Assembly (NCBI GenBank): GCA_022844015.1
Contig: JALHMO010000013.1
Coordinates: forward strand, 1 to 59,840
Direction of reading: 5' to 3'
Source: Reyranella sp.
GTDB taxonomy: Bacteria; Pseudomonadota; Alphaproteobacteria; Reyranellales; Reyranellaceae
Length of the DNA stretch: 59,840 bases
Shown here: positions 1 to 7,474 of the stretch, in pieces
Numbering within the stretch: the stretch's first letter is position 1
How the letters are laid out: every line of letters begins with the position of its first letter
The notes under the pieces: model-generated
The model's input: the letters and a program-made list of their open reading frames with translations, nothing else
The model's database searches: none
Told to the model about the DNA's origin: nothing
Program-made: the position numbers and the translations under genes

Positions 1-14
1 CGCTCTTCCGATCT
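1..14 (+). other. Illumina adapter remnant
   Basis: The first 14 bases, CGCTCTTCCGATCT, are identical to the 3' end of the standard Illumina sequencing adapter. They are almost certainly not genomic. The window therefore starts at the untrimmed end of a read or contig, and the sequence right after it has thin assembly support. Confidence 0.93.
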
Positions 15-254
15 AAGCGTGGCGAGCGGCAGCATGATCGCGCGACCGGCGGCGAGGAGCGTGCGCAGCGCGCCGAGCGGCCGCAGCGCGAGCGTCAGCC
101 CGAGGGACGCGAGCAGCGCGCCGACGAGCGTCGCGAGGATCGCCGCGACCCCCGTGAGGACCGCCGCGAGCGTCAGCCCGAGCAACGCGCCGAGCGTCGG
201 AACGAGAGCCGGCGGGACCGCGACGAGCGGGCACCGATGGGGCTGGGCGATCAC
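15..254 (-). CDS. Partial N-terminus of hydrophobic membrane protein
   Basis: An open frame runs from a GTG at 254 to the left edge with no stop (about 80 residues seen). AGGAAGG lies upstream of the GTG at a plausible distance. The product begins MIAQPHRCPLVAV and continues as a long Leu/Ala/Val/Gly-rich stretch with few charges, as in two or more membrane segments. I do not recognise the family. Codon choice is almost all CTC for Leu and GCG for Ala, unlike the CTG/GCC mix of the genes to the right. Together with the adjoining adapter, this leaves a chimeric read end possible. A small arginine-rich frame on the same strand looks like a shadow. Confidence 0.4.
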
Positions 255-317
255 GTTCCGGCCTTCCTGGCCCGGCCGTCGCGCTAGGCCGACCCTGGAG
301 CAGGGGCGGCGCGCGCC

Positions 318-557
318 GTGCAGACCATCTTCATCATGGTGAAGTGCGAGCTGGGTAAGGCCTATGCCGTGGCCGACGATGCCTGCGGCGTCGAGCAGGT
401 GTCGGAGGTCTACTCGACCTCCGGCGAGTACGACCTGCTGATGAAGTGCTATCTCGACGACAAGACCGACATCGGCCACTTCGTGACCAGCCGCATCCAG
501 ACGCTGCCCGGCGTCAAGGACACGTTCACGGTCATCACGTTCAAGGCCTTCAGCTGA
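318..557 (+). CDS. Lrp/AsnC-type ligand-binding (RAM) domain protein
   Basis: 79-aa stand-alone effector-binding domain of the Lrp/AsnC family, without the helix-turn-helix. It begins MQTIFIMVKCELGKAY and has the typical beta-alpha-beta pattern with SGEYDLL near residue 37 and VKDTFTVITFK at the end. Such proteins form dimers or octamers and are thought to bind amino acids or modulate full-length Lrp proteins. The GTG start at 318 is chosen because GGAGCAGGGG lies upstream and the family usually starts at MQTIF; an ATG follows at 336. The next gene starts 2 bases after the stop, so the two are probably cotranscribed. Confidence 0.85.
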   Translation: MQTIFIMVKCELGKAYAVADDACGVEQVSEVYSTSGEYDLLMKCYLDDKTDIGHFVTSRIQTLPGVKDTFTVITFKAFS

Positions 558-559
558 CC

Positions 560-1099
560 ATGGCCGAGGAGAAGACGGCCGGCCGGCGTCTCGAGGTCGG
601 CATCGAACGGATCATCATGGCCAGCCGCTGGCTGCAGGCGCCGCTCTATATCGGGCTGGTGTTCGTGCTCGGGGTCGTGGTGGTCAAGTTTCCGTTCAAG
701 CTGTGGGACCTCGTCCAGCGCGTCCTGATCGTCGAGGAAGGCGATCTCGTGCTCGCCGTGCTGTCGCTGGTCGATCTCATCATGGTCGCCAACCTCGTGG
801 TCATGGTGATCATCTCGGGCTACGAGAATTTCGTCAGCCATATCGAGTCCACCAGCACGACCGAGAAGCTGAGCTGGTTCGGCAAGCTCGATGCCGGCTC
901 GCTCAAGATCAAGCTGGCGAGCTCGATCGTGGCGATCTCGTCGATCCACCTCCTGCAGCGCTTCCTCGAGGCCAACACGGTGAGCAACGACAAGCTCTAC
1001 GTGCTGATCGTCATGCACATGGCGTTCGTTGTGTCGGCCCTGCTGCTCACCTACATCGACCGCCTGTCGGTGACCAAGAAGGTCGACGGCGGCCATTGA
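560..1099 (+). CDS. UPF0114 (YqhA/TIGR00645) family membrane protein
   Basis: 179-aa integral membrane protein. Four hydrophobic segments lie at about residues 26-44, 64-87, 117-134 and 146-166. The conserved stretch VDLIMVANLVVMVIISGYEN (71-90) and the following SHIE are typical of the UPF0114/YqhA family. Function is unknown in the family; related proteins are annotated as possible inner-membrane channels or transporters. It starts 2 bases after the Lrp-domain gene, a pairing that suggests one transcript. No terminator with a T-tract was seen directly after it. Confidence 0.88.
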   Translation: MAEEKTAGRRLEVGIERIIMASRWLQAPLYIGLVFVLGVVVVKFPFKLWDLVQRVLIVEEGDLVLAVLSLVDLIMVANLVVMVIISGYENFVSHIESTSTTEKLSWFGKLDAGSLKIKLASSIVAISSIHLLQRFLEANTVSNDKLYVLIVMHMAFVVSALLLTYIDRLSVTKKVDGGH

Positions 1100-1161
1100 G
1101 TCGGTGATCCTTGGGCTGCGGGTATGGAGCCGTCGTACGGGCCGGAGCGGAGATGCTCTTC

Positions 1162-1257
1162 GCTGGAAACGCGCCGCTTCATGGGCGCTCGCTTACGAAG
1201 CGACCTCACCTTGAGCCTGTGACTTTGCTAGCGCCTATGAAGTGGCGCGCTCCCAGC
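1162..1257. repeat. Core-deleted copy of the nested palindromic element
   Basis: A 96-bp imperfect inverted repeat. The left arm begins GCTGGAAACGCGCC at 1162 and the right arm ends GGCGCGCTCCCAGC at 1257. The arms match over about 31 bases with a few mismatches, and only a remnant of the inner CCTCACC..GAG core lies between them. Full ~310-bp relatives are at 26137-26448 and 56750-57057. The rest of 1100-1337 shows no gene. Confidence 0.6.
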
Positions 1258-1281
1258 CAAGCGCGGCGGCAACCGACAGCA

Positions 1282-1315
1282 AAATTGCCGAGCCTGTCGC
1301 CAGGCTCGGCAATTT
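1282..1315 (-). terminator. Rho-independent terminator of the amidohydrolase gene
   Basis: Perfect 15-bp inverted repeat: arms 1282-1296 and 1301-1315 (AAATTGCCGAGCCTG), 4-base loop. Read on the minus strand, the stem ends in TTT and lies 22 bases after the amidohydrolase stop codon. Because the stem is flanked by A and T runs on both sides, it may also stop plus-strand transcripts. Confidence 0.8.
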
Positions 1316-1337
1316 CGGTTCCGCAACTGCGGCAGCT

Positions 1338-2480
1338 TCAGTTGATCAGGCCGTAGAACTTGCCGGCGTTGGTGCAGGTGATCATCCGGGTGACCTCCGG
1401 CGATACCTCGGCGAACTGCTCCTTGATGTACTGGTCGGAGTTCGGCCACACGCCGTCGCCGTGCGGGTAGTCGGAGCCCCACATCAGGCTCTCGGCGCCC
1501 ATGTCGTCGATCAGCTTGGCGCCGATGCGGTCGAACTGGAAGGTGGCCTTGCACTGGCGGCGCCAGTAGTCCGACGGCTTCATCTTGAGGCCGAGGTCGG
1601 TGAAGCGGTCCTCCCACTCGAAATCCATGCGGTCGAGCGCATACGGGATCCAGCCGCAGCCGCTCTCGCCGAAGGCGACGCGGATGTTGGGATAGCGCTC
1701 CAGCACGTTGGCGCCGATGATCGCCGCCAGGATGTTCACCAGGTTCATCTGGAAGCCCGAGACGACGGTGAAGAACACCGAGCGCCCGACCCGGCCACCA
1801 TGCTTCTCGATGGTGTTCGGCGGGACGGTCGGGAAGGTGTGGAAGTGCAGCGGCAGCTGCACGTCGTTCACCGCCTTCCACAGCGGATCCCACATCGGAT
1901 GCCACATCGGCTCCATGTCCCACGAGCACGAGAGCTCGAGGCCGCGCAGGCCGAGCTTGGCCACGCGATAAGTCTCCTTCACCGCGGCGTCGATGTCGCC
2001 GTAGGGCAGGCAGGCCAGCCCGATGTGACGATCGGGGTAATGGCTGCAGAAGCTCTTCAGCCAGTCGTTGTAGATGCGCAGCATCTCGTTCGAGGCGTCG
2101 CGGTCGTTGAGTCGACTCGAAGCGCCCAGGATGCCGTAGATCACCTCGGCGTCGACACCGTCGCGATCGAGATCCTTGATGCGCAGGTGCGGGTCGGAGA
2201 CCCGGCGGATGTCCTTGGCGCCGTCCTCGTAGAGGCCGGTCCCGGCCATCACGTCGACGCGGTGGTGCTTGCCGGGAACGTATTTCGAGCCGGCCGGGCC
2301 GACACCGTTCTTGTAGCCGAAGCTGGCGCCGTTCTTGGCCGTCCATTTCGGGCCGTCGTCGGTATCGACGACGAACGGCATGCGGTCCTTCATCTCGCGC
2401 GACGCCATGGACGTGAACAGGTCGGGCGGCATCCAGGGCATGTCGAGATGGCAATCGGCAGAAATGCGCTTGTATTGCAT
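1338..2480 (-). CDS. Amidohydrolase-2 family metal-dependent hydrolase
   Basis: 380-aa TIM-barrel hydrolase of the amidohydrolase-2 (ACMSD-like) family. Probable metal or catalytic residues are D9-C-H11 (a variant of the usual DxHxH), H212 and H214 in LHFHTF, E272 in AFGESGCGW and D337 in MWGSDYPH. The WGSDYPH signature is diagnostic of the family, whose members decarboxylate or hydrolyse aromatic acids and lactones. It is divergent from the SDR at 2567 with an 86-base gap, which points to related catabolic roles. The substrate cannot be read from sequence. An overlapping longer frame on the same strand is a shadow. Confidence 0.85.
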   Translation of the reverse strand: MQYKRISADCHLDMPWMPPDLFTSMASREMKDRMPFVVDTDDGPKWTAKNGASFGYKNGVGPAGSKYVPGKHHRVDVMAGTGLYEDGAKDIRRVSDPHLRIKDLDRDGVDAEVIYGILGASSRLNDRDASNEMLRIYNDWLKSFCSHYPDRHIGLACLPYGDIDAAVKETYRVAKLGLRGLELSCSWDMEPMWHPMWDPLWKAVNDVQLPLHFHTFPTVPPNTIEKHGGRVGRSVFFTVVSGFQMNLVNILAAIIGANVLERYPNIRVAFGESGCGWIPYALDRMDFEWEDRFTDLGLKMKPSDYWRRQCKATFQFDRIGAKLIDDMGAESLMWGSDYPHGDGVWPNSDQYIKEQFAEVSPEVTRMITCTNAGKFYGLIN

Positions 2481-2566
2481 GGCTTTGCTCCCGTATTGGC
2501 GGAATTGTGCGCGCCTGCCGGCCGGTCCGGCAAGGGCCGGATTTCGACAGTCAAGGGGAGGCAGCC

Positions 2567-3430
2567 ATGGCCGTAACGCAGGGCGCCCGGATGAAAGGGC
2601 GGGTGGCGATTGTCACCGGGGCGAGCCGCGGCATCGGCCAGGCGATCGCCGAGCTGATGGCGCGCGAGGGCGCCCGGGTGGTGTGCGTCGCCCGGACGGC
2701 GAACGAGGGCGATCATCAGCTCGTGGGGTCGCTGGCCAGCACCGTCGCGGCAATCAGGTCGGCGGGCGGCGAGGCGACGGCGATCGCGGCCGACATCTCG
2801 ACGGAAGCCGAGTGCCTCCGGCTGGTCGAGGCGGCACGGTCGGCCTATGGCCGGGTCGACACCCTGGTGAACAATGCCGCCCTCAACTACTACATCCCGA
2901 CGGCCGACTATCCGACCAGCCGCTGGATCAAGGCGTTCGCCGTCAACGTTCATGCGCCGTTCATCCTGTCGAAGGCGGTGCTGCCCGACATGATCGCCGC
3001 CGGCCGCGGCGCCATCGTCAACATCTCGTCCGGCTCGGCGATCGGCCCGGGACGCGGCCCCTACGCCGACCAGACGGTGCGCGGCGGCGTGATGTATGGC
3101 GCCAGCAAGGCCGCCCTCGAGCGCTTCACCCAGGGCCTGGCGCAGGAGGTGGCCCATCACGGCGGCATCGCCGTGAGCTGCGTGTCGCCCTCCCAGGTCG
3201 TGCCGACGGCGGGCACCGTCTATCACAAGCTGGTCAAGAGCCTCGACGACCCGGCCGGCGAGCCGCCCTCGATGATGGCCAACGCGGCATTGCTGCTGGC
3301 CAGCGAGCCGCCCGAGCGGGTCAACGGCCGCGTGACCTACAGCCAGCAGATCCTGAAGGAACTCGGCTGGATCGAGACCGGCGCGGGCCGCGGCGTCGAC
3401 AGGCAGGGTTCGGGCTACTCGCAGATCTGA
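2567..3430 (+). CDS. SDR family oxidoreductase
   Basis: 287-aa short-chain dehydrogenase. The nucleotide site TGASRGIG is at residues 17-24, VNNAA follows at mid-protein, the catalytic Ser is in NISSGSA, and the Tyr/Lys pair is in YGASK. The Ser-to-Tyr spacing is longer than usual because of a short insertion (PGRGPYADQTVRGG). Start ATG 2567 is chosen for AGGGGAGG just upstream; the frame opens earlier without a ribosome site. It precedes the GMC/Rieske genes by 64 bases and probably oxidises or reduces an alcohol/ketone intermediate of that pathway (inference). Confidence 0.85.
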   Translation: MAVTQGARMKGRVAIVTGASRGIGQAIAELMAREGARVVCVARTANEGDHQLVGSLASTVAAIRSAGGEATAIAADISTEAECLRLVEAARSAYGRVDTLVNNAALNYYIPTADYPTSRWIKAFAVNVHAPFILSKAVLPDMIAAGRGAIVNISSGSAIGPGRGPYADQTVRGGVMYGASKAALERFTQGLAQEVAHHGGIAVSCVSPSQVVPTAGTVYHKLVKSLDDPAGEPPSMMANAALLLASEPPERVNGRVTYSQQILKELGWIETGAGRGVDRQGSGYSQI

Positions 3431-3494
3431 GCGACGTGATTGTCATTGTCGGCTCCTGCCAGCGCGTCGCATCATCCCGCCCGAGGAGCATGCA

Positions 3495-5147
3495 ATGGCG
3501 GCTGATGCCGGGACTCGTCTCGAAGGCGACTTCGACTACATCGTGATCGGGGCGGGCTCGGCCGGCTGCGTGGTCGCCAACCGGCTGTCGGCCGATGCGC
3601 GGTCGCGCGTGCTGGTGCTGGAAGCCGGCGGCCGCGACAACTGGATCTGGTTCCACATCCCGGTGGGCTACCTGTTCGCCATCGGCAACCCGCGCTCGGA
3701 CTGGATGTTCGAGACCGAGAAGGAACCGGGCCTGAACGGCCGCAGCCTGAAGTACCCGCGCGGCAAGGTGATCGGCGGCTGCTCGGCGATCAATGCCATG
3801 ATCTCGATGCGCGGCCAGGCGCAGGACTACGATCACTGGCGCCAGCTCGGCCTGCCGGGCTGGGGCTGGGATGACGTGCATGCCGCCTTCAAGCGGCTCG
3901 ACAACCACTTCCTGGGCGATACCGAGCATCACGGCGCGGGCGGCGAATGGCGCGTCGAGGAGCCGCGCGTGCGCTGGGCGGTGCTCGACGCCGTCGCCCA
4001 GGCGGCGACCGAGATGGGCATTCCGCGCACGCCCGACTTCAACACCGGCGACAACACCGGCGTGGGCTACTTCCACGTCAACCAGAAGCGCGGCGTTCGC
4101 TGGTCGGCGGCGCGTGCCTTCCTGAAGCCGGCGCTCGGCCGGCCCAACCTGCGCCTCGAGACCGGCGTGCTGGTGGAAAAGCTGCTGTTCGAGGGCAAAC
4201 GCGCTGTCGGCGTGCAGTTCCGCCAGAACGGCCGTCTCGTCGAGGCGCGGGCGACAGGCGAGATCATCCTGTCGGCCGGCGCCATCGGCTCGCCGCAGAT
4301 CCTGCAGCTGTCGGGGGTCGGTCCTGCCGACCGGCTGGCCGAGCTCGGCATCAAGCTGGTCTGCGACAAGCCGGGCGTCGGCAACAACCTGCAGGACCAT
4401 CTGCAGCAGCGCGCGATCTACAAGGTGCACGGCGTCAAGACGCTGAACGAGACCTATCACTCGCTGATCGGCCGCGGCCTGATGGGGGCGGAGTACGCCC
4501 TGTTCCAGACCGGCCCGCTCACCATGGCACCCTCGCAGCTCGGCATCTTCACGACCTCCTCGCCCGAGCACGAGCGGGCGAACATCCAGTTCCATGTGCA
4601 GCCGCTGTCGCTCGACAAGTTCGGCGATCCCCTGCATCGCTTCCCCGCGGTCACGGTGAGCGCCTGCAACCTGCGGCCGACGTCGCGCGGCTCGGTGCGC
4701 CTGCGCTCGCGCGATCCGTCGGCCAAGCCGGTGATCGCACCCAACTACCTCGCGACCTGGGAGGACCGCCGCGTCGCCGCCGATGCGATCCGCGTCACCC
4801 GCCGGCTGATGCGGCAGAATGCGCTGCAGGGCTATCGGCCGGAGGAGTTCCTGCCCGGGCCAGGCGTGGGCGACGACGACGCGGCGCTGGCGAGGGCAGC
4901 CGGCGACATCGGCACCACCATCTTCCATCCCGTCGGCACGGCCAAGATGGGCATTGCCTCCGACCCGATGGCCGTGGTCGACGCGCGGCTGCGCGTGACC
5001 GGGCTGGAGGGCCTGCGCGTGATCGATGCGTCGGTGATGCCGACGATCACCTCGGGCAACACCAACACCCCCACCATCATGATCGCGGAGAAGGCGGCGG
5101 CGATGGTCGTCCAGGACCGGCGCGCCGCGGAGGCCGGCCATGTCTGA
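3495..5147 (+). CDS. GMC family FAD oxidoreductase (choline dehydrogenase-like)
   Basis: 550-aa flavoprotein alcohol dehydrogenase/oxidase. The FAD-binding GAGSAG is at 19-24, followed by LVLEAGG, the GMC signature around YPRGKVIGGCSAINAM, and SAGAIGSPQILQLSG. The active-site pair is H478 (FHPVGTAKMG) and N522 (TSGNTN). The 44-residue spacing matches that of choline oxidase. There is no signal peptide, so it is probably cytoplasmic or membrane-associated and passes electrons to quinone. It overlaps the dioxygenase beta gene by 8 bases, indicating translational coupling. Pairing with a Rieske oxygenase is uncommon and suggests an aromatic alcohol substrate (inference). Confidence 0.9.
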   Translation: MAADAGTRLEGDFDYIVIGAGSAGCVVANRLSADARSRVLVLEAGGRDNWIWFHIPVGYLFAIGNPRSDWMFETEKEPGLNGRSLKYPRGKVIGGCSAINAMISMRGQAQDYDHWRQLGLPGWGWDDVHAAFKRLDNHFLGDTEHHGAGGEWRVEEPRVRWAVLDAVAQAATEMGIPRTPDFNTGDNTGVGYFHVNQKRGVRWSAARAFLKPALGRPNLRLETGVLVEKLLFEGKRAVGVQFRQNGRLVEARATGEIILSAGAIGSPQILQLSGVGPADRLAELGIKLVCDKPGVGNNLQDHLQQRAIYKVHGVKTLNETYHSLIGRGLMGAEYALFQTGPLTMAPSQLGIFTTSSPEHERANIQFHVQPLSLDKFGDPLHRFPAVTVSACNLRPTSRGSVRLRSRDPSAKPVIAPNYLATWEDRRVAADAIRVTRRLMRQNALQGYRPEEFLPGPGVGDDDAALARAAGDIGTTIFHPVGTAKMGIASDPMAVVDARLRVTGLEGLRVIDASVMPTITSGNTNTPTIMIAEKAAAMVVQDRRAAEAGHV

Positions 5148-5685
5148 ACGCGACGCACGCATCGAGAGACTCCTGCTCGGCCAGGAGATCGCCGACTTCC
5201 TGTATCACGAGGCCGAGCTGCTCGACCAACGGCGCTATCGCGACTGGCTCGACCTGCTCGCCGAGGACGTCCGCTACTGGATGCCGATGCGGCGCAACGT
5301 CAAGATCGGCGAGGACGAGCGCGAGTTCACCAGCGCGGGCACCGACATCAACTGGTTCGACGAGGGCAAGGAGACGCTCGCCCGGCGCGTGAAGCAGATC
5401 GAGACCGGCATCCATTGGGCCGAGGAGCCGCGCTCGCGCCTGTCGCATCTCATCACCAACGTGCAGGTGCGGGCCGCCGAGCCTTCCGTTGCGGCACCGC
5501 AGGACGTGTCGGTCACCTGCCGCTTCCTGATCTATCGCAACCGGGTCGAGACCGAGACCGACATCCTGGTCGGCAAGCGCGAGGATCTGCTGCGCCGCAA
5601 CGGGGCGGGCTGGCTTCTGGCACGGCGCAAGATTATTCTCGACCAGAACGTGCTGCTGACGAAGAACCTGACGTTTTTCATTTGA
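5140..5685 (+). CDS. Aromatic-ring-hydroxylating dioxygenase, beta subunit
   Basis: 181-aa small subunit of a Rieske non-heme iron oxygenase, with the NTF2/cystatin-like fold that has a structural role in the alpha3-beta3 hexamer. Typical features are FLYHEAELLDQRRYRDWLDL near the N-terminus, EDVRYWMPM, SRLSHLITNVQV and the terminal NVLLTKNLTFFI. It resembles HcaF/XylY/BenB-type subunits. It overlaps the GMC gene by 8 bases and is followed 10 bases later by the alpha subunit. The beta-before-alpha order is less usual. No ferredoxin or reductase gene is present nearby. Confidence 0.9.
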   Translation: MSERDARIERLLLGQEIADFLYHEAELLDQRRYRDWLDLLAEDVRYWMPMRRNVKIGEDEREFTSAGTDINWFDEGKETLARRVKQIETGIHWAEEPRSRLSHLITNVQVRAAEPSVAAPQDVSVTCRFLIYRNRVETETDILVGKREDLLRRNGAGWLLARRKIILDQNVLLTKNLTFFI

Positions 5686-5695
5686 GGTGGCGGCC

Positions 5696-7078
5696 ATGGC
5701 GATGAAGGGAAGTCGGGGCTATCGCTCCGGCCTGGTCGACCTGCAGGCAGGCGAGATCAGCCGCGAGATCTTCGTCAACGAGGACATCTACGCCGAGGAG
5801 CAGGAGCGCATCTTCGCCCGCGCCTGGCTGCATGTCGGGCACGAAAGCCAGATTCCCAAGCCGGGCGACTACTTCGTGTCGTCGATGGGCGAGGAGTCGG
5901 TGATCCTGTGCCGCGACCGCGCCAGTCGGATTCACGTCTTTCTCAATTCCTGCCGCCATCGCGGCATGAAGGTGTGTCGTTACGACGAAGGCACCGCAGC
6001 CGTCTTCACCTGCCCCTATCACGGCTGGAGCTTCGGCACCGATGGGCGGCTGGTTGGCGTGCCGTACTTCCGCGAGGCCTATCATTCGCGCCTCGACAAG
6101 GAGAAATGGGGCCTCATCGAGGTCGCGCAGCTCGCCAACTACAAGGGCTCGATCTGGGCGACCTGGGACCCGGCGGCGCCGTCCTTCACCGAGTATCTCG
6201 GCGGTTTCACCCGCTATCTCGACCTGCAGCTAGATGGCTGGGACGGGCGCGAGGCGCAGGCCGAGGTGCTGTGCGGCGTCCAGAAATGGCTGGTGCCCTG
6301 CAACTGGAAGTTCCCGGCCGAGAATTTCAGCGGCGACACCTATCACAACATCAGCCACCGATCGGTCGACCTGGCCGGGATCGGCCCGTCGGGTGCCGGC
6401 CGCCGCGACATGGGCGAGCGCGACGTGAGCCGCAAGCTGCATGTCTGCATCCCCGATCGCGGTCACCAGACGATCCTCTATGTCCTGCCGGCCGAAAGGC
6501 TGCCGCCGCCGGCTTACATGAATGCCCCGATCGTTGCCGAGTATTTCCGCCATTGCGAGGAGGAGAAACGCCGTCGCCGTGGCGAGGAGGCCCGGCTGGT
6601 CGGCGCGCCCGGTGAGATCTTCCCCAACACCGCGCTGCTGTCGCGCCAGCCGCGAACCATGGCCGGCTGGCATCCGCGCGGCCCGCATCAGACCGAATGC
6701 TGGCGCTGGTACTTCGTCGATCGCGATGCGCCGGGCGAGGTCAAGCAGTTCCTGCGCGACTACTACATCCGCTACTCGGGCCCCGCCGGCATGACCGAGC
6801 AGGACGACATGGAGAACTGGAACTATGCGCACGCCGCGAGCCGCGGCACGATCGCGCGGCGCCATCCCTACAATTACGACCAGGGCAGCGGCACCGCCGT
6901 CACTGACTACGAGTACCAGGGTCTCAGCGTGCCCGGCGAGGTGATCGACCTCACCGAGGTGCAATCGAGCGAGCAGCCGATGCGCAACTTCTATCGCCGC
7001 TGGGCGGAGTTCATGGAGGCCGGCGACTGGTCGCAGCTCGCGACCTGGCGCGGCAGCGAGCGCAAGGCGGCGGAATGA
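5696..7078 (+). CDS. Rieske oxygenase, alpha (catalytic) subunit
   Basis: 460-aa catalytic subunit. Rieske [2Fe-2S] ligands are C86-R-H88 and C106-PY-H109 (NSCRHRG and CPYHGW). Mononuclear Fe ligands are H217 and H221 in GDTYHNISH, and an Asp at 370/371 in TEQDDMENW. It would insert O2 into an aromatic ring or carboxylated aromatic to give a cis-diol, using electrons from a ferredoxin/reductase encoded elsewhere. ATG 5696 is preferred over GTG 5687 because GAGGTGG sits at the right distance. The 3' end overlaps the next small gene by 4 bases (ATGA). Confidence 0.93.
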   Translation: MAMKGSRGYRSGLVDLQAGEISREIFVNEDIYAEEQERIFARAWLHVGHESQIPKPGDYFVSSMGEESVILCRDRASRIHVFLNSCRHRGMKVCRYDEGTAAVFTCPYHGWSFGTDGRLVGVPYFREAYHSRLDKEKWGLIEVAQLANYKGSIWATWDPAAPSFTEYLGGFTRYLDLQLDGWDGREAQAEVLCGVQKWLVPCNWKFPAENFSGDTYHNISHRSVDLAGIGPSGAGRRDMGERDVSRKLHVCIPDRGHQTILYVLPAERLPPPAYMNAPIVAEYFRHCEEEKRRRRGEEARLVGAPGEIFPNTALLSRQPRTMAGWHPRGPHQTECWRWYFVDRDAPGEVKQFLRDYYIRYSGPAGMTEQDDMENWNYAHAASRGTIARRHPYNYDQGSGTAVTDYEYQGLSVPGEVIDLTEVQSSEQPMRNFYRRWAEFMEAGDWSQLATWRGSERKAAE

Positions 7079-7287
7079 CCGGGCCGATCAACGTCCGCGA
7101 GCTGGCGCCGGGCACCTCGATCGTGCTGGTCGACGGCTCCCGGGCGGAGATCGTCGACAACCCGGGAGACGGTGTCTGGCTGTTTGCCCGATACCTGTCC
7201 TCGCCGCGCGACCCGACCTTGATCGGGCAGGAAGGCATGATCTTCGCCCAGGATGTCGCGGCCCTGGGCGAGCCGACAACGACGTAG
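7075..7287 (+). CDS. Conserved-looking 70-aa protein of the Rieske operon
   Basis: A 70-aa protein beginning MTGPINVRELAPGTSIVLVD. It overlaps the alpha-subunit stop by ATGA, which argues strongly that it is translated. The pattern of short beta strands (TSIVLVDGSRAEIVDN, GVWLFARYLSS) suggests a small SH3-like barrel. I do not recognise a family. There are no cysteines for an iron-sulfur cluster, so it is not a ferredoxin. A role in assembly or regulation of the oxygenase is only a guess from position. Confidence 0.7.
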   Translation: MTGPINVRELAPGTSIVLVDGSRAEIVDNPGDGVWLFARYLSSPRDPTLIGQEGMIFAQDVAALGEPTTT

Positions 7288-7465
7288 AGCGTGATCCTCC
7301 TTGGTTGAAGCGTCAGAGAATGACCTCACCCTGAGGAGCGGCCACAGGCCGCGTCTCGAAGGGTGGCCAAATCACGTCTGTTGCCGACCCTTCGAGACGC
7401 CACGCTCCGCGTGGCTCCTCAGGGTGAGGTTATCCTTGGTGCTTCAACCAGAGAAAATCACGCTC
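7287..7465. repeat. Palindromic REP-type repeat, copy A
   Basis: Nested inverted repeat. The core is CCTCACCCTGAGGAGCGGCC...GTCTCGAAGGGT, mirrored by ACCCTTCGAGACGCCAC...CTCCTCAGGGTGAGG. Outside the core, a second pair of arms (GAGCGTGAT..GGTTGAAGC, mirrored at 7439-7465) is also inverted. It begins at the stop codon of the 70-aa gene and separates it from a convergent gene. Related cores occur at 26.2, 38.4, 42.6, 54.7 and 56.8 kb. Confidence 0.85.
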
Positions 7466-7474
7466 CAGCAGCGT

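Noticed and set aside
3321-5162. 613-codon minus-strand frame opposite the GMC gene
   Set aside because: Antisense shadow with low-complexity composition; the plus-strand gene has all family motifs.
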